A stretch of 64,000 nt of DNA from Faecalicoccus acidiformans (lineage in GTDB: Bacteria; Bacillota_I; Bacilli_A; Erysipelotrichales; Erysipelotrichaceae), in the NCBI RefSeq assembly GCF_014202635.1, contig NZ_JACHHD010000004.1, positions 1-64,000 of the forward strand. Direction: 5' to 3'. Under the pieces are notes generated by a model. The model saw only the letters and a list, made by a program, of their open reading frames with translations, ran no database searches and had not been told where the DNA came from. This document shows, piece after piece, positions 43,899 through 53,434 of this stretch (positions within the stretch are counted from its first letter, which is position 1; each line of letters begins with the position of its first letter). The position numbers and the translations under genes are program-made.

Positions 43899-44112
43899 AT
43901 CTACTTTGATTAATGGATTTCATGATTTGGCGAATCTGCGCTTCGCTAGGTTTACGTCCCATCTGCAAAAACATGGCACGAATCATTTTCTCATTGATTG
44001 GTGGATTCTCCTTTAACTCTTTTTCGAATCTTTTCTTAGTGAAGTAGAACCCTAATGCCCCGCCAATAGCGACGCCAATCAAAGTGTAAATTATTGAAGT
44101 TAACCATTCCAT
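43897..44112 (-). CDS. yneF: YneF family protein (UPF0154)
   Basis: A 71-residue protein with one N-terminal membrane helix (IIYTLIGVAIGGALGFYFTK) and the conserved cytoplasmic tail NPPINEKMIRAMFLQMGRKP, then SEAQIRQIMKSI. This is the UPF0154 pattern; function unknown, common in Firmicutes. GAGGATGA precedes ATG 44112. It has its own terminator. Confidence 0.92.
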   Translation of the reverse strand: MEWLTSIIYTLIGVAIGGALGFYFTKKRFEKELKENPPINEKMIRAMFLQMGRKPSEAQIRQIMKSINQSR

Positions 44113-44159
44113 AAAAAATCATCCTCACTGTTATAACTATAAGATATATTACTATTTTT

Positions 44160-45050
44160 TTATTCTTTTGACAACCGTTTGAAAGTTCGATTTCTTTGAA
44201 AGAGATCCGATCCTTCAACCAGCAAAACTGAAGAAAAGATCAATAAACCTCCAACGAGCATCACGATCGACTTTTGCTCATGCAATAGTAAGAAGCCAAA
44301 AACATTCGCAAATAGAGATTCCGTACACAAAAGCACACTGGCACTGGCTGCATCGGTGTATTTTTGAGCAAATGTCTGTAGCTGAAAAGCTAACCAAGTT
44401 GCCACTAAAATCATATAAAGGCAACTTAAGATTGCGTCCACAGAAATATGTGTTGGCCAAGTTTCCAATAAGAAACAACCTGGTATAGAGAGTAAAGCAG
44501 CCATGCTCATCTGGACTGCGTTAATCACCGTGACGTCTTGATCTTTTGAGGAATACTCCAAAGACAAAATATGGCACGCGAAAAAGAATGCACAAATCAA
44601 AGATAATAGATCTCCAAAAGATAATAAAATCGATCCTTGTGATAGAGACAAACAACCAATGCCGCACAAACAGACAACGCTGGCAAGGATCTGTATGCGC
44701 AATGGACGTCTATGAAACAGGATCCAAGCAATATATGGAACCAGAACAACATTAACAGCCGTCAAAAAAGCATTCTGGCCTGTATTTGTCAAATCCAGAC
44801 CAAATGTTTGAAACGCAAAAGCTGCATACAAAAAGATACCAGATAGAGCACCTTTTTTTAAGGCCTCTCGATTGATATGACATCCTTTTACTTTTACAAC
44901 ACACCAGCTAACGATGCTGGCTCCAAGAAAACGGATCCATAAAACAGTGAAAGGATCAAAGGTAGAGAGTGCCGCATCGGTGGCGATAAAGCCCCCACCC
45001 CAAATAGCTGCAACCAGCAGACATACAAAATTAGCTTTATTTTTCGTCAT
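44160..45050 (-). CDS. EamA/DMT-superfamily transporter
   Basis: A 296-residue membrane protein with ten predicted helices in two EamA repeats ([20 protein letters not shown] at the start; [19 protein letters not shown] opening the second half's approach; [18 protein letters not shown] near the end). These proteins export amino acids or metabolites or import nucleotide sugars; substrate unknown. ATG 45050 follows GAGGTTGATC and overlaps the parC end by 14 bp, so it is co-transcribed with parE-parC. Confidence 0.9.
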   Translation of the reverse strand: MTKNKANFVCLLVAAIWGGGFIATDAALSTFDPFTVLWIRFLGASIVSWCVVKVKGCHINREALKKGALSGIFLYAAFAFQTFGLDLTNTGQNAFLTAVNVVLVPYIAWILFHRRPLRIQILASVVCLCGIGCLSLSQGSILLSFGDLLSLICAFFFACHILSLEYSSKDQDVTVINAVQMSMAALLSIPGCFLLETWPTHISVDAILSCLYMILVATWLAFQLQTFAQKYTDAASASVLLCTESLFANVFGFLLLHEQKSIVMLVGGLLIFSSVLLVEGSDLFQRNRTFKRLSKE

Positions 45051-47535
45051 GATCAACCTCAAATAAAGTCATTTGTTGTGTCTCTTTCTCATGAATCCAT
45101 TCTCCATCCTCGATCGTTTCTAGAGTGGATGAAACCACAAAGTTTTCAATCAGACCGTAAGGAGTTGAGAATGTAGATTCTGGATTCATAAGAGGTACAG
45201 AAGCTGGAAAAACCGTGACTCTTTCTTTGGCATCCAGCACAACAGGAGCTTGAAGATCTTTTACTGGCTGTAAATAATAAACCTGACTTGGATTCGATTT
45301 TACAAACTTACAAATTCGATTTCCTTTGGCCGGACGTCGAAATTCTGGAATCTGAGCCTTCTTCAATCGTTTCATCTGCCCCTTTTGTGTCATAAACAAA
45401 ACTTGTCCATCGTCTTTCGTTAAAATACACACACAAGAAATAGAATCCTTTGATTCCAAATTCATGGCTTTGACACCTTTGGAACGCAAAGAGACAACAG
45501 GAACTTGATCAACGCCATACGAAAGGGCAAAACCATTCGTCGTCGCCAATAGAATCTTGTCATCTTGATGGAAAGACGGAATCGCCGCAATCATCTCATC
45601 GGCTACACCAATCTTCATACATAAGATTGTTTTATTTGCACGAGACACTTTTAATTCATGAAATGCAGTTCTCTTGATCATTCCATAACGGGAAGCATAA
45701 ATGATATCAACATTCTTTTCAAACTGATCAAGAATCAACGCCTGAATAATCTTTTCATTTGATTCGATCTTTAAATAATTATTCAAATGTTTGCCAAGGT
45801 CCTTCCATTTCGCTTCTTCGATGGAATATACCGGCAAATAACCATAGGTTCCTCGATTAGTAAAGAAAAGAAGTGTAGAACGAGTACTGCATTGTCCAGA
45901 AAATAAAATGGGATCTCCGTCTTTATGTCCACTCATGGCATCACCTGATGCATTATAAGAACGCAGACTTACTCTTTTTACATAACCATCTCGAGTCATG
46001 GTTACCATCACTTGCTCATCAGCAATCATCGCCATAGGATCAATCACAAGCTCTTCGATTTGATTTTGAATCAACGATCGGCGCGGAGATGAAAAAATTG
46101 TATTCATTTCTTTTAATTCTTTGATTAAAAGACTGTGTAGTTTTGTTCGACTTGAGATGATTCCTTCCAAAAAGCGTATCTCTTTTTGTAAAGAATCATA
46201 TTCATCTCGTAATTCTTGAATATCCGTATGCGTCAAACGATACAACCGCATCGTAACGATTGCTTCAGCTTGTTCATTTGTAAAAGAGAATCGTTCCATC
46301 AAACGATATTTCGCATCCTGCTTATCTTTGGAGGAACGAATCAAGACAATAATTTCATCCATAACTGACACTGCCTTGATCAGACCTTCTAATATATGAG
46401 CGCGAGTTCTTTTGGCATTTAAGTCAAATCGGCTGCGACGCAAAACAACCTCTTCCCGATGACTGATAAAGGAATCCAATGCTGTCGCTAGAGACATCTG
46501 TACAGGTGCCTTGTTGACGATTGCGATCATGTTGTAAGTATAAGAAATCTGTAAATCCGTATTTTTATATAAATAATTTAAAATAGATTCATCGCTGGCA
46601 TCCTTTTTCAGATCGACAACGATACGCAAGCCATTTCGATCGCTTTCATCCCGAACATCTAGAATCCCGTCCACTCCTTTGTTCAAACGGATATCGTCAA
46701 TCTTTTTGACCAACTGACTCTTGATTACTTCGTAAGGAATTTCTGTTACAATCAACTGTTTGATTGTCCTCGTTTCTTCCATATGAACTTTAGAGCGAAT
46801 CAAAATCTTCCCTTTTCCTGTCGAAAGAGCCTCTTTGATGCCATCGATTCCCATAACAATTCCACCAGTTGGAAAATCTGGCCCTTTTACAAACTGCATC
46901 AGTTCCTCTAATGAACATTCTGGATTTTGAATACGATAAATAGCCGCCTGGATGACTTCATTCAGGTTGTGTGGTGGAATGTTAGTCGCATAACCGGCTG
47001 CAATTCCAGAAATACCATGCGTTAACAAGTTTGGAAAACGAGTCGGTAAAACAGTTGGCTCCATTTTTTCATCTGAGAAGTTAGGAGCCCATTGAACCGT
47101 ATCTTTTTGAATATCTTGCAAAAGAAAATCACTGATTTTAGATAGTCGAGCCTCAGTATATCGCATAGCAGCCGCAGGGTCATCATCAATGGATCCGTTG
47201 TTCCCTTGCATATCCACCAGCGGATGAGTTATCTTCCAAGGCTGAGATAAACGCACCATCGCATCATAAACCGAACTGTCTCCATGAGGATGATAGTTAC
47301 CAATGACATTACCAACGGTCTTGGCACTTTTACGGTATGGCTTCTGATAAGTGTTTCCATCCTCAAACATCGCATATAATATTCTACGCTGCACAGGTTT
47401 TAATCCATCGCGCGCATCAGGTAGAGCACGCTCTTGAATGATGTATTTTGAATACCGGGAAAAGCGGTCCGCCATGATATCTTCTAATGAATTTTTTAAG
47501 ATATGCTCTTGATGTATGCCATTATTCTTTTTCAT
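45037..47535 (-). CDS. parC: DNA topoisomerase IV subunit A
   Basis: An 832-residue subunit that cuts and rejoins DNA to decatenate daughter chromosomes. The active Tyr is in [29 protein letters not shown] and the quinolone region [19 protein letters not shown] are visible. The C-terminal beta-pinwheel follows. ParC rather than GyrA is supported by the parE neighbour. ATG 47535 follows AGGAGGTG; the longer frame upstream lies inside parE, which it overlaps by 14 bp. Confidence 0.95.
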   Translation of the reverse strand: MKKNNGIHQEHILKNSLEDIMADRFSRYSKYIIQERALPDARDGLKPVQRRILYAMFEDGNTYQKPYRKSAKTVGNVIGNYHPHGDSSVYDAMVRLSQPWKITHPLVDMQGNNGSIDDDPAAAMRYTEARLSKISDFLLQDIQKDTVQWAPNFSDEKMEPTVLPTRFPNLLTHGISGIAAGYATNIPPHNLNEVIQAAIYRIQNPECSLEELMQFVKGPDFPTGGIVMGIDGIKEALSTGKGKILIRSKVHMEETRTIKQLIVTEIPYEVIKSQLVKKIDDIRLNKGVDGILDVRDESDRNGLRIVVDLKKDASDESILNYLYKNTDLQISYTYNMIAIVNKAPVQMSLATALDSFISHREEVVLRRSRFDLNAKRTRAHILEGLIKAVSVMDEIIVLIRSSKDKQDAKYRLMERFSFTNEQAEAIVTMRLYRLTHTDIQELRDEYDSLQKEIRFLEGIISSRTKLHSLLIKELKEMNTIFSSPRRSLIQNQIEELVIDPMAMIADEQVMVTMTRDGYVKRVSLRSYNASGDAMSGHKDGDPILFSGQCSTRSTLLFFTNRGTYGYLPVYSIEEAKWKDLGKHLNNYLKIESNEKIIQALILDQFEKNVDIIYASRYGMIKRTAFHELKVSRANKTILCMKIGVADEMIAAIPSFHQDDKILLATTNGFALSYGVDQVPVVSLRSKGVKAMNLESKDSISCVCILTKDDGQVLFMTQKGQMKRLKKAQIPEFRRPAKGNRICKFVKSNPSQVYYLQPVKDLQAPVVLDAKERVTVFPASVPLMNPESTFSTPYGLIENFVVSSTLETIEDGEWIHEKETQQMTLFEVDHDEK

Positions 47536-49459
47536 GACGCACCTCCTTTGCATAATCGTCTTCCAGTGTAAAAACGACATTATCTTCAATCCAGTTTCGG
47601 CGAAGCTCTGCTTTATCACCCATAAGCTCATGCACGCGGCGTTCAGCCATAACTGCATTTTCAATCGTCACACACAGTAAAGTTCTGGTTTCCGGATTCA
47701 TCGTTGTATCCCATAACTGTGACGCATTCATTTCCCCAAGTCCTTTGTATCGAGTAATCGTATACCCTTTTTTTAGTTCTTGTTTCTTATCTTCTAGTTC
47801 ATCATCGGTATAAAGGTAGTATTCTTCTTTCCCTTTTGCGATTCGATATAAAGGCGGTAAAGCGATATACAACATTTCATGATCGATCAAATCTCGCATG
47901 TATCGGTAAAAGAAAGTAAGTAAAAGATTCTGAATATGAGCTCCATCATCGTCCGCATCGGTCATGATAATAACTTTATAATAATTGGAGTCTTCAGCAT
48001 TGAAATCTTTTCCAACCCCAGCCCCCAAGGCATGGATGATCGTATTCAATTCCTCGTTCTTTTCAATATTTTCCAAACTAGCTTTTTCGGTATTTAATAC
48101 TTTTCCACGCAGAGGAAGGATGGCCTGATACTTTGAGTCGCGCCCTTGTTTGGCACTTCCGCCAGCAGAATCACCTTCGACAAGATATAATTCTTTACGA
48201 CGTGCGTCTTTGCTTTGGGCATTGGCCAATTTACCTGAGAGTACTCGTTCAGATTTTTTATTTCCTTTTCCTTTTCTGGCCTCCTCACGGGCTTTTCTTG
48301 CGGCTATACGCGCGCTGGCCGCTTTTAAGATCTTACGTACAAGAGCATTTGCAGTTTCTTTATTCTCTTCTAAAAAATAACGAAGATTTTCACTGACTAT
48401 CGATTCAGTCGCCGGCTTAGCCTCCGGTGTTCCCAATTTTTCTTTTGTCTGTCCTTCAAACTGGAGAAGATTTTCCGGAATGGTTAAATTAATGACAAGA
48501 GTCAGACCTTCACGAATATCATTTCCTTCAAAGCCTTTATCTTTGTCTTTCAAAAAACCATTCTTTCTGGCGTACTCATTAAAAACTTTCGTAAATGCTA
48601 ATTTGGCACCCACTTCATGACTGCCGCCATCTCGCGTTCGAACCATGTTGGTAAAACTAAAGACGTTTTCTTGATAATCATCAGTATACTGAAAGCACCC
48701 GCGAATACGGATCCCATTTGATTGTCCTTCAAAACTGACTGGCTCATGCATTGGTACATGATCTTGATCAATTTCCTGAATAAAGGCTTGAAGACCATTT
48801 TCATATTTATAGGAAGTTTCTCTTTTTCTGTTTCGAAGATCAGTGACAACCATTTCTAAGCCCTCTAATAGAAACGCATCTTCTTGAGCTCTTTCACATA
48901 TTTTGGAATAGGAAAATATATTTTGTTTAAAGATTTTAGGGTTCGGTAAGAACTGAACTGTACTTCCAGTACGATTTGTCTTGCCTATTTTTTTCAATTT
49001 TCCAATTTTTTTACCACCATCTTCAAATAAAAGGCTCCATACATCTTTTCCATCATAGACCGTTACCTTACACCAGCTGCTCAAAGCATTGACAACACTT
49101 GCGCCAACTCCGTGTAAACCTCCGGCACTTTGATAGCCTCCTGAGCTAGAAAATTTACCGCCAGCATGAAGTACAGTAAAAATGACTTCTAAAGTGCTGA
49201 CACCAGATTTGTGTTTCCCTACCGGCATTCCTCTGCCGTGATCCTCAACGGTAACGCTATTATCTTTATTCAAAGTAATCTGAATCTTATTTCCATAACC
49301 ATTTAATGCTTCATCAATTGCATTATCGACAATCTCCCAAACTAAATGATGTAGTCCGCGGCTGTCGGTTGATCCGATATACATACCTGGGCGTTTTCGT
49401 ACTGCATCCAGACCTTCCAATATCACTATACTATTTTCATCATAAGAACTTTTAGGCAT
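47522..49459 (-). CDS. parE: DNA topoisomerase IV subunit B
   Basis: A 645-residue GHKL ATPase subunit. [37 protein letters not shown] and [14 protein letters not shown] form the ATP site; the TOPRIM domain has [18 protein letters not shown] and [10 protein letters not shown]. The C-terminus has [13 protein letters not shown]. Start ATG 49459 follows AAAGGATGA. Lengths and the parE-parC order fit topoisomerase IV. Confidence 0.96.
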   Translation of the reverse strand: MPKSSYDENSIVILEGLDAVRKRPGMYIGSTDSRGLHHLVWEIVDNAIDEALNGYGNKIQITLNKDNSVTVEDHGRGMPVGKHKSGVSTLEVIFTVLHAGGKFSSSGGYQSAGGLHGVGASVVNALSSWCKVTVYDGKDVWSLLFEDGGKKIGKLKKIGKTNRTGSTVQFLPNPKIFKQNIFSYSKICERAQEDAFLLEGLEMVVTDLRNRKRETSYKYENGLQAFIQEIDQDHVPMHEPVSFEGQSNGIRIRGCFQYTDDYQENVFSFTNMVRTRDGGSHEVGAKLAFTKVFNEYARKNGFLKDKDKGFEGNDIREGLTLVINLTIPENLLQFEGQTKEKLGTPEAKPATESIVSENLRYFLEENKETANALVRKILKAASARIAARKAREEARKGKGNKKSERVLSGKLANAQSKDARRKELYLVEGDSAGGSAKQGRDSKYQAILPLRGKVLNTEKASLENIEKNEELNTIIHALGAGVGKDFNAEDSNYYKVIIMTDADDDGAHIQNLLLTFFYRYMRDLIDHEMLYIALPPLYRIAKGKEEYYLYTDDELEDKKQELKKGYTITRYKGLGEMNASQLWDTTMNPETRTLLCVTIENAVMAERRVHELMGDKAELRRNWIEDNVVFTLEDDYAKEVRHEKE

Positions 49460-49484
49460 CTGATCATCCTTTCAACAATCTATG

Positions 49485-49513
49485 ATTATAAGGTAAAAAT
49501 CTGTATTTTTCAA
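49485..49513 (-). promoter_or_regulatory. parE-parC promoter
   Basis: TTGAAA (49513-49508), 17-bp spacer, perfect TATAAT (49490-49485) on the minus strand. Confidence 0.8.
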
Positions 49514-49597
49514 AAAGATTCCTCAAATCGCATACCGTGGATTTTCATTTAGTGCAAAAACTGATAAAATAAGGAAGAAATGAAAAGGTGATCGATC

Positions 49598-50221
49598 ATG
49601 AGTTTTCTGGTTTTATTAATTTGTATAGTAATGGGATACATTTTAGGCTCTATTCCATTTGCTCTTGTCGTTGGAAAAGTGTTCTATAAAACAGATATAA
49701 GACAATATGGTTCCGGCAATCTTGGAGGCACCAATGCCGGTAGAGTTTTAGGACGAAATGCCGGAATTGCTGTCATAGCTTGTGACATCTTAAAGGTAGT
49801 CCTTGCCATGGGGCTTGCCAGCTTGCAAAGCGAGGCTTGCAGTATCTGGTGTGGAGTCGCTTGTTGTTTAGGTCATTGTTATCCAGTATTTGCTCATTTT
49901 AAAGGCGGAAAAGCCGTCAGTACGATGTTTGGCTTTTTAGTCTCATTATGGTTATTTACATTCCATGATATCAGCTATGCCCTTGTTCCATTAGGCATGT
50001 TTCTTGTGATATTGTATCTGTTTAAATACGTGTCTTTGGCAAGCATTGCAAGTTCTATTTCAAGCTGTATGTATATTACGGCACAAATTCTCTCGCTCGA
50101 TTTGAATAATTTGATGATTATTCTAGCCAGCTGGCTCATGATGTTCCTGATTATCTATCGACATCGCTCTAATATTCAAAAAATAATGAATGCAACAGAA
50201 AATAAAATTAAGTGGATGTAA
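49598..50221 (+). CDS. plsY: Glycerol-3-phosphate acyltransferase PlsY
   Basis: A 207-residue membrane enzyme that acylates glycerol-3-phosphate from acyl-phosphate in phospholipid synthesis. The conserved loops are GSIPFALVVGK, YGSGNLGGTNAGRVLGRNAG and GHCYPVFAHFKGGKAVSTMFG. Five hydrophobic helices are evident. AAAAGGTG precedes ATG 49598. It is divergent from parE, and its transcript ends at the hairpin that also covers the comK ribosome site. Confidence 0.96.
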   Translation: MSFLVLLICIVMGYILGSIPFALVVGKVFYKTDIRQYGSGNLGGTNAGRVLGRNAGIAVIACDILKVVLAMGLASLQSEACSIWCGVACCLGHCYPVFAHFKGGKAVSTMFGFLVSLWLFTFHDISYALVPLGMFLVILYLFKYVSLASIASSISSCMYITAQILSLDLNNLMIILASWLMMFLIIYRHRSNIQKIMNATENKIKWM

Positions 50222-50233
50222 TAAATTCGTAAG

Positions 50234-50271
50234 AACACCTCTATAGAATAAAGACTAAAGAGGTGTTTTTT
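50234..50271 (+). terminator. plsY terminator covering the comK ribosome site
   Basis: AACACCTCT (50234-50242) pairs perfectly with AGAGGTGTT (50259-50267), followed by TTTT up to the comK ATG at 50272. The 3' arm includes the only ribosome site of comK (AGAGGTG, 50259-50265). Read-through RNA from plsY would thus hide this site. Confidence 0.7.
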
Positions 50272-50688
50272 ATGTCAGATAATTATCTATATTATGATTA
50301 TGCCACCAGTTCAGTCTGTAAAGTAAAAGAAGATATCCAAGAATATGTACCTGATTCCAGTATGCATCATTTCTTAGATCATCTTTGTATCCTTCATGGC
50401 TCCACACTGGAAGGAAGACGAGATGCTTTTCGTATATTGATGAATAAATCTCGCTTTATCCCTATTGTTGTCAATCAAAACCCTCACGAAATCTATTTTC
50501 CAATCAAATCCTTGAAAGACCCTACGAATACATGGATCTGTTATGAAAACATTGAAGGTTTCATCGAGCACAAAAAAACATGTACGATCGTTTTTAAAGA
50601 TCATACATGTTTAGAATGTGAACATCCTCAACGAATCAAAGATAATATACGAGCAATTCGAAGATATATCAAAACTTTAGATCTTTAA
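50272..50688 (+). CDS. comK: ComK-family competence transcription factor
   Basis: A 138-residue protein matching the central ComK region: GSTLEGRRDAFRILMNKSRF and IPIVVN correspond to the GRK...K-PI-V block, and EIYFPIKSLKDPTNTWI corresponds to the FFPT-S...WI block. The N-terminal part is shorter and the C-terminal tail of Bacillus ComK is missing, closer to short ComK paralogues. ComK activates DNA-uptake genes; comEA and comEC are present in this window. Start ATG 50272 with AGAGGTG. It converges on ridA with a 4-bp overlap of stop regions, and the ridA-side terminator lies within its 3' part. Confidence 0.8.
   Translation: MSDNYLYYDYATSSVCKVKEDIQEYVPDSSMHHFLDHLCILHGSTLEGRRDAFRILMNKSRFIPIVVNQNPHEIYFPIKSLKDPTNTWICYENIEGFIEHKKTCTIVFKDHTCLECEHPQRIKDNIRAIRRYIKTLDL
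50572..50612 (-). terminator. Terminator of rnjB-ftsK-ridA, inside comK
   Basis: On the minus strand AAACATGTA (50612-50604) pairs with TACATGTTT (50584-50576), with an inner GATC/GATC pairing and a G-U pair, and the strand continues with seven T residues. On the plus strand no T run follows. It lies about 75 bp past the ridA stop, within comK codons. Confidence 0.7.
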
Positions 50689-51116
50689 TTTTGACAATCT
50701 CCATCACAATGAGAACATCCTCCAGAACAACTGTGTTCCTTTTGGGCTTTCTCATAGCGTAATGTATTTACACCCAAGGCTTCTATACATACTAGAGCAT
50801 CGTTCTCTAGTCGATCCGCTTGTATCAATGTACAAGAAGGAAATGGAGGCTCTATAAACTTTGAAAATACATCTAAAAACTCTTTTTTGTCATCTAGATT
50901 TTTTAAATATACGGTAAATTTAACAAGATGATGCATTTTTAAACCAAAGGGTTCAACAGCATCCATTAAAGCGTTAGCACAGGATATCGTTTGTTCAGCA
51001 ATAGTATTTCCCTTTCCGGTTTGACCGCTGACATAGACAAAATCTCCCAGACTAACAGCTTTTGAAACACAGGATCCTTCCTCTTGGATTCCGCTGGAAT
51101 TTAAAAAGATATTCAT
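50685..51116 (-). CDS. RidA-like protein with Cys-rich tail
   Basis: A 143-residue YjgF/YER057c/UK114-fold protein. VSLGDFVYVSGQTG, VKFTVYLKNLDD and CIEALGV match the family. True RidA enzymes hydrolyse reactive imines using an Arg in FPARS; here the aligned segment is FPSCTLIQA, so Arg is replaced by Cys95. The C-terminus has an unusual tail SCSGGCSHCDGDCQN with Cys at 130, 134, 137 and 141, suited to metal binding. It probably has a different activity from RidA. It is the last gene of rnjB-ftsK-ridA, with AGGAG upstream of ATG 51116. Confidence 0.8.
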   Translation of the reverse strand: MNIFLNSSGIQEEGSCVSKAVSLGDFVYVSGQTGKGNTIAEQTISCANALMDAVEPFGLKMHHLVKFTVYLKNLDDKKEFLDVFSKFIEPPFPSCTLIQADRLENDALVCIEALGVNTLRYEKAQKEHSCSGGCSHCDGDCQN

Positions 51117-51128
51117 TTCAGTATTCTC

Positions 51129-53420
51129 CTATTCTTCATCTGAATCTTCTAAAGTATTTTTTACAAGAATGGCTCTAGGTTTTGAACCGTTGGCCGGGCC
51201 GATAATGCCCTGCTCTTCCAATGCATCAATCAATCGAGCAGCTCGAGAATATCCAACTGAAAATTTTCTCTGAATCAATGAAGTGCTGGCTCTTCGTGAC
51301 TGGATCACAAAACTTTTAACTTGTTCATAGAGCGGATCTAAACACTCGCCAGAGACTTCGCCTCCCTGGTTTTGTAGATCCTTAAGTTGTATAAACGCAT
51401 CATCATAATGTGGACATGCTTGCGTTTTAACATATTGAGCAATTCGATTGACTTCTTCATCATGGACAAAAACTCCTTGGATTCGTTTTGGCGTGCTTTC
51501 CCCATTAGGAAGATACAACATATCCCCATACCCGAGCAAGCGTTCTGCTCCTGCTTGATCCAAAATCGTCCTGGAATCTGTTGCCGAACTGACCGCAAAG
51601 GCAATTCGCGAAGGAATGTTCGCTTTAATAACACCTGTGATCACATCTACACTTGGTCTCTGTGTCGCAACAATCAAATGAATGCCGGCAGCTCTAGCCA
51701 ATTGTGTAATTCGCTGGATACTGGACTCAACTTCTTTAGCTGCGACCAACATTAAATCGGCTAATTCATCAATAATAATCACAATTCTAGGCAAAGGGCG
51801 AAGGCTTTCACCAGGATGATTTAGAACTTGCTCATTATAAGACTGAATATTACGAACACCTAAACGGCCAAACAGATCGTATCGATGTTCCATAATATTG
51901 ACAATAACTTTCAGCGCTTTATTTGCCAAGTCTCCATCAGTAATAACGGGCGCCAGCAAATGAGGTACATCATTATATGGCGTAAATTCAACCTTTTTAG
52001 GATCAATCAGCACTAATTTTACTTCATCGGGACGAGTGCGCATCAGAAAAGAAGAGATGATTGAATTGACACAAACAGATTTACCAGAGCCTGTGGCTCC
52101 TGCAATCAAAAGATGTGGCATTTTATCCAATTCACCGTAAACTGAGTTTCCCATCAAATCCTTGCCCAAACAAAATAGAAGTTTCTTTTCATTCATAGAT
52201 TTTGGAATGTTGCATAACAGCTCTTTGATCTGCACTTCCGTCTTCTCAACATTCGGTATCTCAATCCCGACTGCGTTTTTACCTGGAATCGGAGCCTCAA
52301 TGCGGATATCTTTAGCAGCAAGCGCCATTTTGATATCGTATTGAAGGTTGCTGATTTTATTGACTCGAACGCCAGTCTCGGGGCGAACTTCAAATTTTGT
52401 GACGCTTGGTCCAATATGGACTTGAACCAGGGTCGCTTCAACTCCAAATTCATGAAGGATCGAAATCAACTTCTGTCCTTGAATTTTGGCAGTTTGTGAA
52501 TTTACATTGTTCTTTTTTGAACGTTTCAAGATATCGTTTAAAATCGTGAACCGTGGCAAGCGATAATTCGCATAGGCTTCTTCTTCATTTGCGATATATT
52601 CTGCGGGTTCCGATTGTATGGGCTTTGAACCAACATCAAAGTCTTCTTCTTCTTTGGCATCCATGACCGTATGATAGGCCGGTTCCAGAACTTCGGGTTC
52701 GGCTTCTGGCAGAGTCAATTCAGGATCGATATCAAGAAATATTGAGGATGGATCCGTTGAATCTGTCTGTTGATGTTTGTTCTTTCGTTTCGGTGCAACT
52801 TTAGCCTGTTTCGGTTTTTCTTTAGAACTCGATTGCCGATTTCGAATTGCCTGAACCATATGATCATAACCAAACAAGAAGATTGCGATCAAAAATAAAA
52901 AAATAAGAATTACATAACATCCAGTAGAATCAAACAAGCTGTGAAGCATCCCGACAATCAGAGCCCCTAATAAACCACAACGGGTAATGTTGACTCCTCG
53001 TATATATGCAAATAAATCACTGATGATGGATTGAAGCGCACTCCAGCTTTGTCCTTGTGTCAATTCATGGAGCCCCTGCAGCAATAACCAGCCGATCATT
53101 GCCAACAATATGGCAGTCCAATAACGTGTGTTGATTTTTCGAAAATCAAAACGAAAGAGATCCAGAACACAGAAAAGCGTGACCATCAATAAAAAGAGTA
53201 TTGTCAGATTTCCGATAAAAAGTGAGATCAAATGAAAGATGATCTTTCCTACAACACCAAATTGAAACAAAGCAATGATGCTCAAAGCAACGCAAGAAAG
53301 GAGAAGACACACGCGGACAAGATTTGTGTCGTTCCTGGCTGCCTGTGTCTTAGTCTTTTTATTTCTTCTTGTTGATTTTGAGCGGGTGTTTGATTTACTT
53401 TTTGATTTGGCTGCCGCCAT
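51129..53420 (-). CDS. ftsK: DNA translocase FtsK/SpoIIIE
   Basis: A 763-residue septal DNA pump. A basic N-terminus, four membrane helices (about residues 35-185) and an acidic linker precede the motor: LLIAGATGSGKSVCVNSIIS (Walker A), IVIIIDELADLM (Walker B), then the C-terminal gamma winged helix (SLIQRKFSVGYSRAARLIDA) that reads orienting sequences. It lies between rnjB and the ridA-like gene; the rnjB-spoIIIE neighbourhood is also seen in Bacillus. Good ribosome site AAGGAG. Confidence 0.96.
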   Translation of the reverse strand: MAAAKSKSKSNTRSKSTRRNKKTKTQAARNDTNLVRVCLLLSCVALSIIALFQFGVVGKIIFHLISLFIGNLTILFLLMVTLFCVLDLFRFDFRKINTRYWTAILLAMIGWLLLQGLHELTQGQSWSALQSIISDLFAYIRGVNITRCGLLGALIVGMLHSLFDSTGCYVILIFLFLIAIFLFGYDHMVQAIRNRQSSSKEKPKQAKVAPKRKNKHQQTDSTDPSSIFLDIDPELTLPEAEPEVLEPAYHTVMDAKEEEDFDVGSKPIQSEPAEYIANEEEAYANYRLPRFTILNDILKRSKKNNVNSQTAKIQGQKLISILHEFGVEATLVQVHIGPSVTKFEVRPETGVRVNKISNLQYDIKMALAAKDIRIEAPIPGKNAVGIEIPNVEKTEVQIKELLCNIPKSMNEKKLLFCLGKDLMGNSVYGELDKMPHLLIAGATGSGKSVCVNSIISSFLMRTRPDEVKLVLIDPKKVEFTPYNDVPHLLAPVITDGDLANKALKVIVNIMEHRYDLFGRLGVRNIQSYNEQVLNHPGESLRPLPRIVIIIDELADLMLVAAKEVESSIQRITQLARAAGIHLIVATQRPSVDVITGVIKANIPSRIAFAVSSATDSRTILDQAGAERLLGYGDMLYLPNGESTPKRIQGVFVHDEEVNRIAQYVKTQACPHYDDAFIQLKDLQNQGGEVSGECLDPLYEQVKSFVIQSRRASTSLIQRKFSVGYSRAARLIDALEEQGIIGPANGSKPRAILVKNTLEDSDEE

Positions 53421-53434
53421 TTCACCAACTCCTT

